64,000 bases of DNA from Luteococcus sp052116585. Its GTDB lineage: Bacteria; Actinomycetota; Actinomycetes; Propionibacteriales; Propionibacteriaceae. Below the pieces are notes generated by a model. The model was not told the origin of the DNA, did no database searches, and saw nothing but the letters and a program-made list of their open reading frames with translations. Each line of letters begins with the position of its first letter. Within the stretch, counting starts at the first letter, position 1. The translations under genes and the position numbers were made by a program. The stretch is taken from the NCBI RefSeq assembly GCF_052116585.1, contig NZ_JBQKKT010000010.1, positions 1-64,000 on the forward strand, written 5' to 3'. This document shows positions 28,735 through 37,008 of the stretch, piece after piece.

Positions 28735-29973
28735 ATGCCCCTGGACCACGAGAACCCCCGCCCGGACGAGTCGCCCTCCTGTCAGCCCACCGCCAGGAAG
28801 GAACCCAGCCCCAGTCGGCAGACGCTGGGGTTGCGCACGGGACTGGACCGCGACCCCGCCATGCAGTCGGTGGTTCCGCCCATCCACATGTCCACGAACT
28901 ACGCCTTCCGCGGTCTCGACGGCCGTGGGGAGTTCGACTACTCGCGCAGCGGCAATCCCACCCGGGCTCTGCTCTCGGAGGCTCTGGCGACACTGGAAGG
29001 CGGCGCTGGGGCGGTGGCGACGGCCAGCGGCATGGCGGCCGTCACGCTGTGCGTCAATGCCTTCGTGCCCGCTGGCGGCCGCGTCGTGGCACCCCACGAC
29101 TGCTACGGCGGCACCTGGCGTCAGCTGAACTGGCTGGCAGAAAAGGGCGTCCTGCGGGTCGACTTCGTCGATCTGACGAGCCAGGAGAGCGCCGCTGCAG
29201 CCCTCGCCGAGCCGGCTGCGCTGGTACTGGTGGAGACGCCGTCCAATCCGCTGCTGCGGCTGACCGACATCGAGGCGGTGGCCGCGATGGCGCACGCCGC
29301 CGGAGCCGTGGTGGCCGTGGACAACACCTTCTGCTCCCCAATCCTCCAACAGCCGCTGGAGCTGGGAGCCGACGTGGTGCTGCACTCCACCACCAAGTTC
29401 ATCAACGGACACTCCGACGTGGTGGGCGGCGCAGTGGTCGCCAAGAACCAGGAGCAGGTGGAGCTGCTGGCGGGGTGGGCCAACTGCCTGGGTCTCACCG
29501 CCGGCGCCTTCGACGCCTACCTGACCCTGCGCGGCCTGCGCACCCTGGACGCCCGGGTCCGGGTCCACGAGGAGAACACCCGCGCCATCCTCCAGTTGCT
29601 GGATTCGCACCCCGCCGTTGGCGCAGTCAATCACCCGTCGCTGCCCCAGCACCCGGGACATGACCTTGCCCGACGCCAGCAGCCCGGCGGATTCGGTTCC
29701 CTGCTCAGTTTCGAGCTCGTCGGGGGCCTGCCGGCGGTGCGCCGTTTTGCCGAGGGACTCCAGATCGCACTGCTGGCCGAGAGTCTGGGCGGCATCGAGA
29801 GTCTCGTCTGCCACCCGGCCACCATGACCCACGCGTCGATGCCGGCCGAGATCCAGCAGGCCGCCGGGATCACCGACTCGCTCGTGAGGATGAGCGTCGG
29901 CATCGAGGGCGGCCAGGACCTCGTGGCCGACATCCGGGCCGGTCTGGACCGGGCCCTGATCAGCGGCGACTGA
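28735..29973 (+). CDS. metB: Cystathionine gamma-synthase-like trans-sulfuration enzyme
   Basis: A 412-residue PLP enzyme. It shows FDYSRSGNPTR, GGAGAVATASGMAAV, DCYGGTWR, AVDNTFCSPILQQPLELGAD and the PLP lysine in HSTTKFINGHSDVVGG. LTAGAFDAYLTLRGLRTL points to the MetB group (O-succinylhomoserine plus cysteine gives cystathionine), but cystathionine gamma-lyase cannot be fully excluded. It has an extra 25-residue charged, proline-rich N-terminus. The 159-base gap upstream shows no clear riboswitch. Confidence 0.88.
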   Translation: MPLDHENPRPDESPSCQPTARKEPSPSRQTLGLRTGLDRDPAMQSVVPPIHMSTNYAFRGLDGRGEFDYSRSGNPTRALLSEALATLEGGAGAVATASGMAAVTLCVNAFVPAGGRVVAPHDCYGGTWRQLNWLAEKGVLRVDFVDLTSQESAAAALAEPAALVLVETPSNPLLRLTDIEAVAAMAHAAGAVVAVDNTFCSPILQQPLELGADVVLHSTTKFINGHSDVVGGAVVAKNQEQVELLAGWANCLGLTAGAFDAYLTLRGLRTLDARVRVHEENTRAILQLLDSHPAVGAVNHPSLPQHPGHDLARRQQPGGFGSLLSFELVGGLPAVRRFAEGLQIALLAESLGGIESLVCHPATMTHASMPAEIQQAAGITDSLVRMSVGIEGGQDLVADIRAGLDRALISGD

Positions 29974-30087
29974 CCGGCCTCGACTGTCATCGGACCGCCC
30001 ACTGCGCAGCTGAGAGGTAATTCACCGCCTCCGGCGTGGCGAGGCCCCCATCGGTCATCTCGTTGGTCCTGATGGCAGGATGAGGGG

Positions 30088-31485
30088 GTGCCTCGATTCC
30101 TGTCTGCCAAGCCGGATGCCCGGCTGATTCCGCTGCCGTGGGGCACACCCCTGGCAGAGTGGCCCACCGAGCAGCTCGTCGCGCTCCCCCGTGGCATTTC
30201 CCGGCACGTCGTGCGATTCATCCGTGTGGATGACCAGGTCTACGCGGCCAAGGAGGTCATCGAGCACCTGGCGATCCACGAATACCGGATGCTGCATGAC
30301 CTGATGCGTCTGAACACCCCCGCGGTGGAACCCCTGGGGGTGGTCACTGGCCGGATCGGCCCGGAGGGGCAGCCCCTGGACCCGGTCCTGATCACCCGCC
30401 ACCTGCAGTTCTCACTGCCCTACCGTTCGCTGTTCAGCTCGGGCGTCCGCCAGGACACCGTGATCCGCCTGATCGACGCGCTGGTGGTGCTGCTGGCCCG
30501 CCTGCACCTGCTCGGCTTCCTCTGGGGCGACGTCTCACTGTCCAATGTGCTCTTCCGCCGCGACGCGGGCGAGTTCGCCGCCTACCTCGTCGACGCGGAG
30601 ACCGGCGAACTGCACGACTCCCTGACTCGCGGCCAGCGGGAACACGACCTGCAGATCGCCCGCACCAACCTGTTCGGCGAGTTCTGCGATCTGGAGGCAG
30701 GCGGCCAGCTCGACGAGGCGCTGGATCCGCTCAGTCTCGTGGAGACGATCGAGAGCCGCTATCGCGAGCTGTGGACCGAGTTGACCGGCATCGAGGAGTT
30801 CGCCGGGCACGAACTGCACCGCATCGAGTCCCGAGTGCGTCGCCTGAACGCCCTCGGTTTCGACGTGGCCGAGCTGGACATCTCCACCTCCCGGGACGGG
30901 GCGATGGTGCGCATCCAGCCCAAGGTGGTGGACGCCGGCCATCACTCCCGCCGACTCATGCGCCTGACCGGGCTGGACACCGAGGAGAACCAGGCCCGAC
31001 GCCTGCTCAACGATCTGGACACCTACCGGGCGCGCACAAACCAAGGCTTCGTCGACGAGGCACAGGTGGCCCACCAGTGGCTGACCCAGTGCTTCGAGCC
31101 GGCCGTCGCCACCATCCCACCGGACCTGCTGGGCAAGCGGGATGCCGCCCAGTTCTTCCACGAGGTGCTGGACTACCGGTGGTACGCAAGCCAGCGCAAT
31201 GGCTACGAGGTCTCCCACGTCGACGCGGCCCACGGCTATGTCAATGACATCCTGCGCAACCTGCCCGATGAGGCGATCAGCGAGGGCTCGATGGAGCAGC
31301 TGGCGGAGGGCAACCGCGTATTGGCCAATCCCTTCGACCCGTCGCAGGGCTACCTGGACCAGAACGACGAGAAGCCCTACGACCCCTGGGAGGACGAAGT
31401 GGACGACGACGCTGGCCCCCTGGCCCCCTTCGGTGGCTTCGACATCAATGCCCTTCGTGCCAAGGCCTCCGGCGGGTCCGCATGA
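30088..31485 (+). CDS. DUF4032-family kinase-like protein
   Basis: A 465-residue protein of the actinobacterial DUF4032 family, which has an N-terminal lipopolysaccharide-kinase-like fold. VYAAKEVIEHLAIHEYRML supplies the usual lysine and glutamate, and LGFLWGDVSLSNVLF resembles the catalytic loop HxDxxxxN with glycine-aspartate and a metal asparagine; YLVDAETGE fits the DFG position. The role is unknown. The GTG start at 30088 is close to the conserved beginning. Its stop overlaps the next small gene by 4 bases. Confidence 0.8.
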   Translation: MPRFLSAKPDARLIPLPWGTPLAEWPTEQLVALPRGISRHVVRFIRVDDQVYAAKEVIEHLAIHEYRMLHDLMRLNTPAVEPLGVVTGRIGPEGQPLDPVLITRHLQFSLPYRSLFSSGVRQDTVIRLIDALVVLLARLHLLGFLWGDVSLSNVLFRRDAGEFAAYLVDAETGELHDSLTRGQREHDLQIARTNLFGEFCDLEAGGQLDEALDPLSLVETIESRYRELWTELTGIEEFAGHELHRIESRVRRLNALGFDVAELDISTSRDGAMVRIQPKVVDAGHHSRRLMRLTGLDTEENQARRLLNDLDTYRARTNQGFVDEAQVAHQWLTQCFEPAVATIPPDLLGKRDAAQFFHEVLDYRWYASQRNGYEVSHVDAAHGYVNDILRNLPDEAISEGSMEQLAEGNRVLANPFDPSQGYLDQNDEKPYDPWEDEVDDDAGPLAPFGGFDINALRAKASGGSA

Positions 31486-31721
31486 GACGCCACGACACGC
31501 CCGCCAGCTCCGGCACCCCACGCTGGTTCTTCCCGGCACTGATGGCGCTGCTGGGAGTGATCCCGGTGGTCCTGTCATGGCGCCAGGAGTGCATGAGCCT
31601 GCCCGGTGGCGAGACGGCAGACCAGGTGTGCACCTCCGGGGCCCCGGCGGGGGCCTGGATCTTCGCTGTCATCTGCTGGTTCTGCGCCTGGTTCCTGTGG
31701 GTGGCCCAGAAGCGCAGTTGA
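31482..31721 (+). CDS. Small membrane protein, hypothetical
   Basis: A 79-residue protein with two membrane helices (FFPALMALLGVIPVVLSW and AWIFAVICWFCAWFLWVA). A short extracytoplasmic loop between them has two cysteines (QECMSL and QVCTSG) that could form a disulfide. It overlaps the DUF4032 gene by ATGA, so the two are translationally coupled. The family is not recognised. Confidence 0.7.
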   Translation: MRRHDTPASSGTPRWFFPALMALLGVIPVVLSWRQECMSLPGGETADQVCTSGAPAGAWIFAVICWFCAWFLWVAQKRS

Positions 31722-31772
31722 GCTGGTCACGGGCCGGTTCGGCCAGACCAAGCCGTCGCCTAGAATGACCGG

Positions 31773-33224
31773 GTGAACTTCCGCCTGTATGACAGCGCCA
31801 CGCGCCAGCTGACCGACTTCGTCCCCCTCGTTCCGGGCAAGGTGTCGATCTACCACTGTGGCCTGACCGTGCAGAGCGCCCCGCACCTGGGCCACATCCG
31901 CAAGGAGGTCGTCTTCGACGTCCTGCGCCGCTGGCTGACCTTCAGTGGTCATGAGGTGACCATCGTCGCGAATGTGACCGACATCGACGACAAGATCCTC
32001 GCCAAGAGTGCCGAGGCGGGCGTCGAATGGTGGGCGCACGCCTACCACTACGAGAACGAGCTGCACGCTGCCTACCGTTCGCTCGGCTGCCTGCCGCCCA
32101 CCTACGAACCGCGCGCCACCGGGCACATCCCCGAGATGGTCGAGCTGATCGCCGAACTCATCGAGAAGGGTCATGCCTACCCGGCGCCCGACGAGTCCGG
32201 CGACGTCTACTTCGACGTGAAGAGCTGGCCGGCCTATGGCAGCCTCAGCCACCAGAAGGCCGACGACATGGAGGCCGCCGAGGACTCCGACCCCCGCGGC
32301 AAGCGCGATCCCCGCGACTTCGCACTGTGGAAGGGCTGGAAGCCCGGTGAGCCCGAGACCGCATCCTGGCCGTCGCCGTGGGGCCGCGGCCGCCCCGGTT
32401 GGCACATCGAGTGCTCCGCCATGGCCGGCAAGTACCTGGGCGACGCCTTCGACATCCACGGCGGCGGTCTGGACCTGCGCTTCCCGCACCACGAGAACGA
32501 GCTGGCCCAGTCCACCGCGGCCGGGCGCCCCTTTGCGAAGTACTGGATGCACAATGCCTGGGTGACGATGGCCGGCGAGAAGATGAGCAAGTCGCTGGGC
32601 AACACCGCGCAGGTCACCGAGGTGACCAAGCAGTACAACCCGCGGGCCGTCCGCTTCTTCCTGCTGGCACCGCACTACCGCAGCATGATCGAGTTCTCCC
32701 CGGCCGACGAACAGTCGCGCGGCTCCCTGGTGGAGGCCGAGAAGGCGATCGAGCGGATCGACTCCTTCCTGGAACGCGCGCAGGACTTCCCGGTGGAAAG
32801 CATCGAGGCAGCCGATCCGATGTCCCTGATCGGGGCCGACTTCGCCGCGGCCATGAACGAAGACCTGGGCACCCCCAAGGCCGTCGCAATCCTCTTCGAC
32901 CGGATCACCCAGGGCAACAAGGCGATTGCCGCCAAGGACGTGGATGCGGTGCGCGAGCACCTGGCCGCGGTACGGATGATGCTGGAGGTCTTCGGGCTGG
33001 ATCCCGATTCCCCTGAATGGGCACACCTGGCCTCCGACGGGGGTTCCAACCTGGAGCCCGTCGTCGACTCCTTGGTGCAGAACCTGCTGGCGCAGCGCGC
33101 CGAGGCCCGCGCCAACAAGGACTGGGCCGCTGCCGACGCGATCCGCGACATGCTGGCCGCCACCGGCCTCAAGATCACCGACACCCCAGAGGGTGCCACC
33201 TGGAGCCTGGAGGGCAAGAACTGA
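31773..33224 (+). CDS. cysS: Cysteinyl-tRNA synthetase
   Basis: A 483-residue class I aminoacyl-tRNA synthetase charging tRNA-Cys. The HIGH-type motif is APHLGHIRKEV, the KMSKS motif is EKMSKSLGN, and zinc ligands are in YHCGLTV, HIECSAM and FPHHENELAQ. It starts at GTG 31773 and runs straight into rlmB (ATGA overlap), the order also found in mycobacteria. Confidence 0.97.
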   Translation: MNFRLYDSATRQLTDFVPLVPGKVSIYHCGLTVQSAPHLGHIRKEVVFDVLRRWLTFSGHEVTIVANVTDIDDKILAKSAEAGVEWWAHAYHYENELHAAYRSLGCLPPTYEPRATGHIPEMVELIAELIEKGHAYPAPDESGDVYFDVKSWPAYGSLSHQKADDMEAAEDSDPRGKRDPRDFALWKGWKPGEPETASWPSPWGRGRPGWHIECSAMAGKYLGDAFDIHGGGLDLRFPHHENELAQSTAAGRPFAKYWMHNAWVTMAGEKMSKSLGNTAQVTEVTKQYNPRAVRFFLLAPHYRSMIEFSPADEQSRGSLVEAEKAIERIDSFLERAQDFPVESIEAADPMSLIGADFAAAMNEDLGTPKAVAILFDRITQGNKAIAAKDVDAVREHLAAVRMMLEVFGLDPDSPEWAHLASDGGSNLEPVVDSLVQNLLAQRAEARANKDWAAADAIRDMLAATGLKITDTPEGATWSLEGKN

Positions 33225-34192
33225 TGGCCGGAAACTCGCAGCGCCGCGGCGCCACCACCAAGGGCAAGGGCAAGACCGCAGGTTCGGGCGGCCGCGTCCG
33301 CAAGGGCCTCGAGGGGCGCGGCCCCACACCCAAGGCGGAGGACCGCACCTATCACAAGGCCTACAAGGCCAAGCAGGTGAAGCCCGGCACCACCAAGGAA
33401 CAGCTGGCCCGTCGCCAGGGTGGGCGCACCACATCGGGCAAGCCCATCGGCAAGGCCGGCGCCGAATGGGTGGTTGGCCGCAATCCCGTCTACGAGGCCC
33501 TGCAGGCCGGCATGCCGGTGAAGAGCCTCTACGTGGCCGAGGGTGCCGAGCGCGACTCCCGGCTGGCCGACGTGCTGAAGCTGGCAGCCGAGAACTCGCT
33601 GCCCCTGCTTCAGGTGACGCGCAATGAGCTGGACCGCCTCACCGGCGGGGCGGTGCACCAGGGCCTGGCGATGCACCTGCCACACTACGAGTACGCGCAC
33701 CCCGATGACCTGCTGGCCGACTCGCTGGACGGCGAGACCGCACCGCTGGTGGTCTTCTGCGACGGGATCACCGATCCGCACAATCTGGGCGCGATCATCC
33801 GTTCCGCAGCTGCCTTCGGCGCCAATGGCGTGGTGATTCCCGAGCGTCGCAGCGCGTCGATGACTGCGGTGGCGTGGAAGAGCTCCGCCGGAGCGGCCGC
33901 CCGAATCCCCGTCGCGATGTGCACCAACCTCAACCGCGCCATCGACGACTACTCGAAGGCCGGCTTCACCGTGGTGGGCCTGGCCGGTGAGGGCGATGTG
34001 GAGATCGGCGGCATCCCCGGCGTCGACGGGCCCCTGGTGGTGGTCGTCGGTTCCGAGGGTGACGGCCTGGCCCGTCTGACCCGTGAGAAGTGTGACCACC
34101 TGGTGAGCATCCCCATCACGTCGGCCGTGGAGTCGCTCAACGCCTCGGTGGCCACCTCCATCGCGCTGTACGAGATCAGCCGCTGCCGCTGA
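33224..34192 (+). CDS. rlmB: 23S rRNA 2'-O-methyltransferase RlmB/TrmH family
   Basis: A 322-residue SPOUT methyltransferase. A basic, Lys/Arg/Gly-rich N-terminal extension (residues 1-78) precedes the substrate-binding domain (VVGRNPVYEALQAG) and the knotted SAM site: DPHNLGAIIRSAAAFG, VVGSEGDGLARL and IPITSAVESLNASVATSIAL. It probably methylates G2251 of 23S rRNA or an equivalent site. It is translationally coupled to cysS. Confidence 0.93.
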   Translation: MAGNSQRRGATTKGKGKTAGSGGRVRKGLEGRGPTPKAEDRTYHKAYKAKQVKPGTTKEQLARRQGGRTTSGKPIGKAGAEWVVGRNPVYEALQAGMPVKSLYVAEGAERDSRLADVLKLAAENSLPLLQVTRNELDRLTGGAVHQGLAMHLPHYEYAHPDDLLADSLDGETAPLVVFCDGITDPHNLGAIIRSAAAFGANGVVIPERRSASMTAVAWKSSAGAAARIPVAMCTNLNRAIDDYSKAGFTVVGLAGEGDVEIGGIPGVDGPLVVVVGSEGDGLARLTREKCDHLVSIPITSAVESLNASVATSIALYEISRCR

Positions 34193-34235
34193 CGGCGGGC
34201 CCGGCCCACCACCTGCCACCCGCTGGCCTCCGGCC

Positions 34236-34308
34236 GCCAGAAACAGATGCATAGGTGATCAGCAGCGCAGCAAATGCACTGGTGACCACCCATGCATCTG
34301 TTTCTGGC
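34236..34308. repeat. 73-bp imperfect palindrome (30-bp inverted arms)
   Basis: The left arm 34236-34265 starts GCCAGAAACAGATGCAT; the right arm 34279-34308 ends with its exact complement. The outer 17 bp pair perfectly, the arms as a whole pair at 27 of 30 positions, and 13 bases separate them. It starts about 40 bases after rlmB, has no T-run, and is clearly less GC-rich than its surroundings. It may be a terminator, a mobile MITE-like element or a protein-binding site. Confidence 0.85.
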
Positions 34309-34367
34309 AGCGGACAGCGCCGGACAATCCAGAGGCTGGCACAGCAGGGCTGTGGCAGGGTGGCCCC

Positions 34368-35132
34368 ATGCAGATCGAGAACCGCGAGCGCCGGGCCCAG
34401 AGCTTCCAGGAGATCGGGCAGGAGTACCACCGGCTGCGCCCCGACTACCCCTTCGAGGTGGTCGAGTGGATGCTGCCGCACAATGCCGCCACCGGCCGCT
34501 CCCCGCAGCGGGTGCTCGATCTGGGCTGCGGCTCCGGCAAGCTGACCGAGGCCCTGGTGGCTCGTGACCTCGACGTGGTGGCCGTTGACCCGTCCGAGGA
34601 GATGCTGCAGGTACTGCGGCAGAACCATCCGGAGGTGGAGACCCACGTCGCCACGGCCGAGGCACTCCCCCTTCCCGACGAGTCCGTGGACGCCGTCGTG
34701 GTCGGGCAGGCATGGCACTGGATGGACCCACTGGTGGCCGGGGCCGAGGTGGCACGGGTTCTGCGACCGGGTGGCAGCCTGGCCATGGCGTGGAATGCGG
34801 ACCAGACGACGCAGCCCTGGCAGCAGGCCTTCGAGGAGGTCCAGAGCGCTCCTCGCGGCATCACCCTGAACAGCTCCCCCGAGCGTGATCCCCACCCCGG
34901 TGAGCAGTTCATGCCCTTCGAGACCAAGCACGTCGCCTGGGCGCGCACCATGACCGGCGACGACTTCCTGCAGCTGCACAAGACCCACTCCGCGTGGCTG
35001 GTGGCCGACGAGGCGACGCGGGCCGAGCGGATCACCCGGTGGAATGCCGTCCTCGACGAGGCGGATGCGCACGGGCCGGTGCAGATCGACATGATCACCG
35101 AGGTCTGGCGCACCATGCTGGAGCCGGCCTGA
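34368..35132 (+). CDS. Class I SAM-dependent methyltransferase
   Basis: A 254-residue enzyme with SFQEIGQEYHRLRPDYP near its start, motif I RVLDLGCGSGKLTEALVARD, VVAVDPSEEMLQVLR and QAWHWMDP. This group of Methyltransf_11 proteins often acts on small molecules, but the substrate is unknown. The ATG start follows a 59-base spacer after the palindrome at 34236-34308. Confidence 0.88.
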   Translation: MQIENRERRAQSFQEIGQEYHRLRPDYPFEVVEWMLPHNAATGRSPQRVLDLGCGSGKLTEALVARDLDVVAVDPSEEMLQVLRQNHPEVETHVATAEALPLPDESVDAVVVGQAWHWMDPLVAGAEVARVLRPGGSLAMAWNADQTTQPWQQAFEEVQSAPRGITLNSSPERDPHPGEQFMPFETKHVAWARTMTGDDFLQLHKTHSAWLVADEATRAERITRWNAVLDEADAHGPVQIDMITEVWRTMLEPA

Positions 35133-35258
35133 GCCGGGAGCCCCGTCCCGGAGGTCTGCCCCGAGCAATGCACCCGGGCACTGGGCAGTCCGGTCCGTGA
35201 GGGGTCCAAGGCGATAGATTGGGCTTCGTTCCCAGTCGCCTCCCGTTCAGGAGTACCC

Positions 35259-36710
35259 GTGACCGACGTCGCGTCCACCAACAGCACGGCCGCCAGCGCC
35301 TACCGCACCATGCTCGAGATCATCGGCGGGGTGGAGCCGCGCATCGCGGATGCCACCCGTCAGGAGCTCACCGACCAGCGAGAGAGCCTCAAGCTGATCG
35401 CCAGTGAGAACTACGCCAGTCTGCCCACGCTGATGACCATGGGCACCTGGTTCAGCGACAAGTACGCGGAGGGCACCGTCGGCCACCGCTTCTACGCCGG
35501 CTGCCAGAATGTCGACACCGTCGAGTCCGTCGCAGCCGAGCACGCCCGCGAGCTCTTCGGCGCCGAGTACGCCTATGTGCAGCCCCACTCCGGCATCGAC
35601 GCCAACCTGGTGGCCTACTGGGCCATCCTCAACAAGCGCATCGAGAGCCCCGAGCTGGAGCGTCTGGGCGCCAAGACCGTGAATGACCTGTCCGAGGCGG
35701 ACTGGGAGACCCTGCGCAAGACCTTCGCCGAACAGCGTGTGATGGGCATGAGCCTGGATGCTGGCGGCCACCTCACCCACGGCTTCCGTCACAACATCTC
35801 CGGCAAGATGTTCCACCAGCGCTCCTATGGCACCGATCCCGAGACCGAGCTGATCGACTACGACAAGCTGCGCGCCGACGCCAAGGAGTTCAAGCCGCTG
35901 ATCCTGATCGCGGGCTACTCGGCCTACCCGCGTCGCGTGAACTTCGCCAAGATGCGCGAGATCGCCGACGAGGTGGGCGCCACCCTGTTCGTCGACATGG
36001 CCCACTTCGCGGGCCTGGTGGCCGGCAAGGTCTTCACCGGCGAGGAGAATCCCGTCCCCTATGCCGACGTCGTGGCCTCCACCACCCACAAGTCGCTGCG
36101 CGGCCCGCGCGGTGGCTTCGTGATGAGCACCGCGGAATACGCCCCGTCGATCGACAAGGGCTGCCCGATGGTGCTCGGCGGCCCGCTGAGCCACGTGATG
36201 GCCGCCAAGGCCGTCGCCTTCGCCGAGGCCCGCCAGGAGTCCTTCCAGACCTACGCCCAGCAGGTGGCCGATAATGCCCAGAGCCTGGCCGAGGGCCTGA
36301 TGAAGCGGGGTGTGAAGCTGGTGACCAATGGCACCGACAACCACATCAACCTGCTGGACGTCACCTCTTCCTTCGGTCTGACCGGCCGCCAGGCGGAGAG
36401 TGCCCTGCTGGACTCGGGCGTGGTCACCAACCGCAACTCGATCCCGAACGATCCCAACGGCGCCTGGTACACGTCCGGCGTTCGCATCGGCACCCCCGCC
36501 CTGACCTCGCGTGGCTTTGGTGCCGACGAGTTCGACCAGGTGGCCGAGCTGATCGTCGACGTGCTGAAGAACACCACCCCGGTGACCGCCAGCACGGGCA
36601 AGCCGGGCAAGGCCAAGTACGAACTGGCCGACGGCGTCGCCGACCGCACCAAGGCGGCCTCGGCCGAGCTGCTGGGCAAGTTCCCGCTGTACCCGGGCCT
36701 GGAACTCTGA
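35259..36710 (+). CDS. glyA: Serine hydroxymethyltransferase
   Basis: A 483-residue PLP enzyme exchanging serine and glycine with tetrahydrofolate. Key segments are LKLIASENYAS, KYAEGTVGHRFYAGCQNVDTVE, LFVDMAHFAGLVAGKV and the PLP lysine in STTHKSLRGPRGG. It is about 50 residues longer than typical enzymes; an insertion around residues 120-165 (LERLGAKTVNDLSEADWETL) accounts for it, as in some actinobacterial relatives. GTG start. No riboswitch was recognised in the 126-base leader. Confidence 0.96.
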   Translation: MTDVASTNSTAASAYRTMLEIIGGVEPRIADATRQELTDQRESLKLIASENYASLPTLMTMGTWFSDKYAEGTVGHRFYAGCQNVDTVESVAAEHARELFGAEYAYVQPHSGIDANLVAYWAILNKRIESPELERLGAKTVNDLSEADWETLRKTFAEQRVMGMSLDAGGHLTHGFRHNISGKMFHQRSYGTDPETELIDYDKLRADAKEFKPLILIAGYSAYPRRVNFAKMREIADEVGATLFVDMAHFAGLVAGKVFTGEENPVPYADVVASTTHKSLRGPRGGFVMSTAEYAPSIDKGCPMVLGGPLSHVMAAKAVAFAEARQESFQTYAQQVADNAQSLAEGLMKRGVKLVTNGTDNHINLLDVTSSFGLTGRQAESALLDSGVVTNRNSIPNDPNGAWYTSGVRIGTPALTSRGFGADEFDQVAELIVDVLKNTTPVTASTGKPGKAKYELADGVADRTKAASAELLGKFPLYPGLEL

Positions 36711-36733
36711 CCGGACCGACCGACTGACATCAC

Positions 36734-36767
36734 GGGCCCTCTTCCTCCGTTGCGGGGAAGAGGGCCC
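36734..36767 (+). terminator. Hairpin terminator of glyA
   Basis: A perfect 12-bp stem, GGGCCCTCTTCC with GGAAGAGGGCCC and a 10-base loop, 24 bases after the glyA stop. Confidence 0.82.
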
Positions 36768-36771
36768 TGAC

Positions 36772-36897
36772 ACGTGCTGGAGACCTGATCCGTGCTGGAG
36801 AGCTGATCCGTGCTGGCCCCAGCTCTCTCAGAGCCCGCGGGCCGGCCCCGCGTAGCCCGCGGGCCGGCCCCGCGTAGCCCGCGGGCCGGCCCCGCGT
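36772..36897. repeat. Two tandem repeats: 18 bp and 22 bp x 3
   Basis: First comes an 18-bp unit close to CGTGCTGGAGACCTGATC, repeated twice and part of a third time (about 36772-36817). Then three identical 22-bp units run from 36832 to 36897, each starting AGCCCGCGGGCC and containing the palindromes CCGCGG and GGCCGGCC. They lie between the glyA terminator and the convergent DUF2207 gene. Confidence 0.88.
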
Positions 36898-37008
36898 GCT
36901 GTCGGTGCATCCGCGACGGTTACAGCGCACGCGAAGCCGAGAAAGCCACGCGAGAGCGAGGAAGGCAGACCGGGGTGAGGGAACAGACAGGTCCTTCTGG
37001 GACGCCGG

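Noticed and set aside
27205..29832. An 875-codon minus-strand frame opposite the ABC ATPase and metB
   Set aside because: It runs antisense through two clear genes and its composition is that of a complement frame.
35133..35258. Riboswitch before glyA (glycine or ZTP type)
   Set aside because: I could not lay out the conserved core of either class in the 126-base leader. A covariance-model search would settle it.
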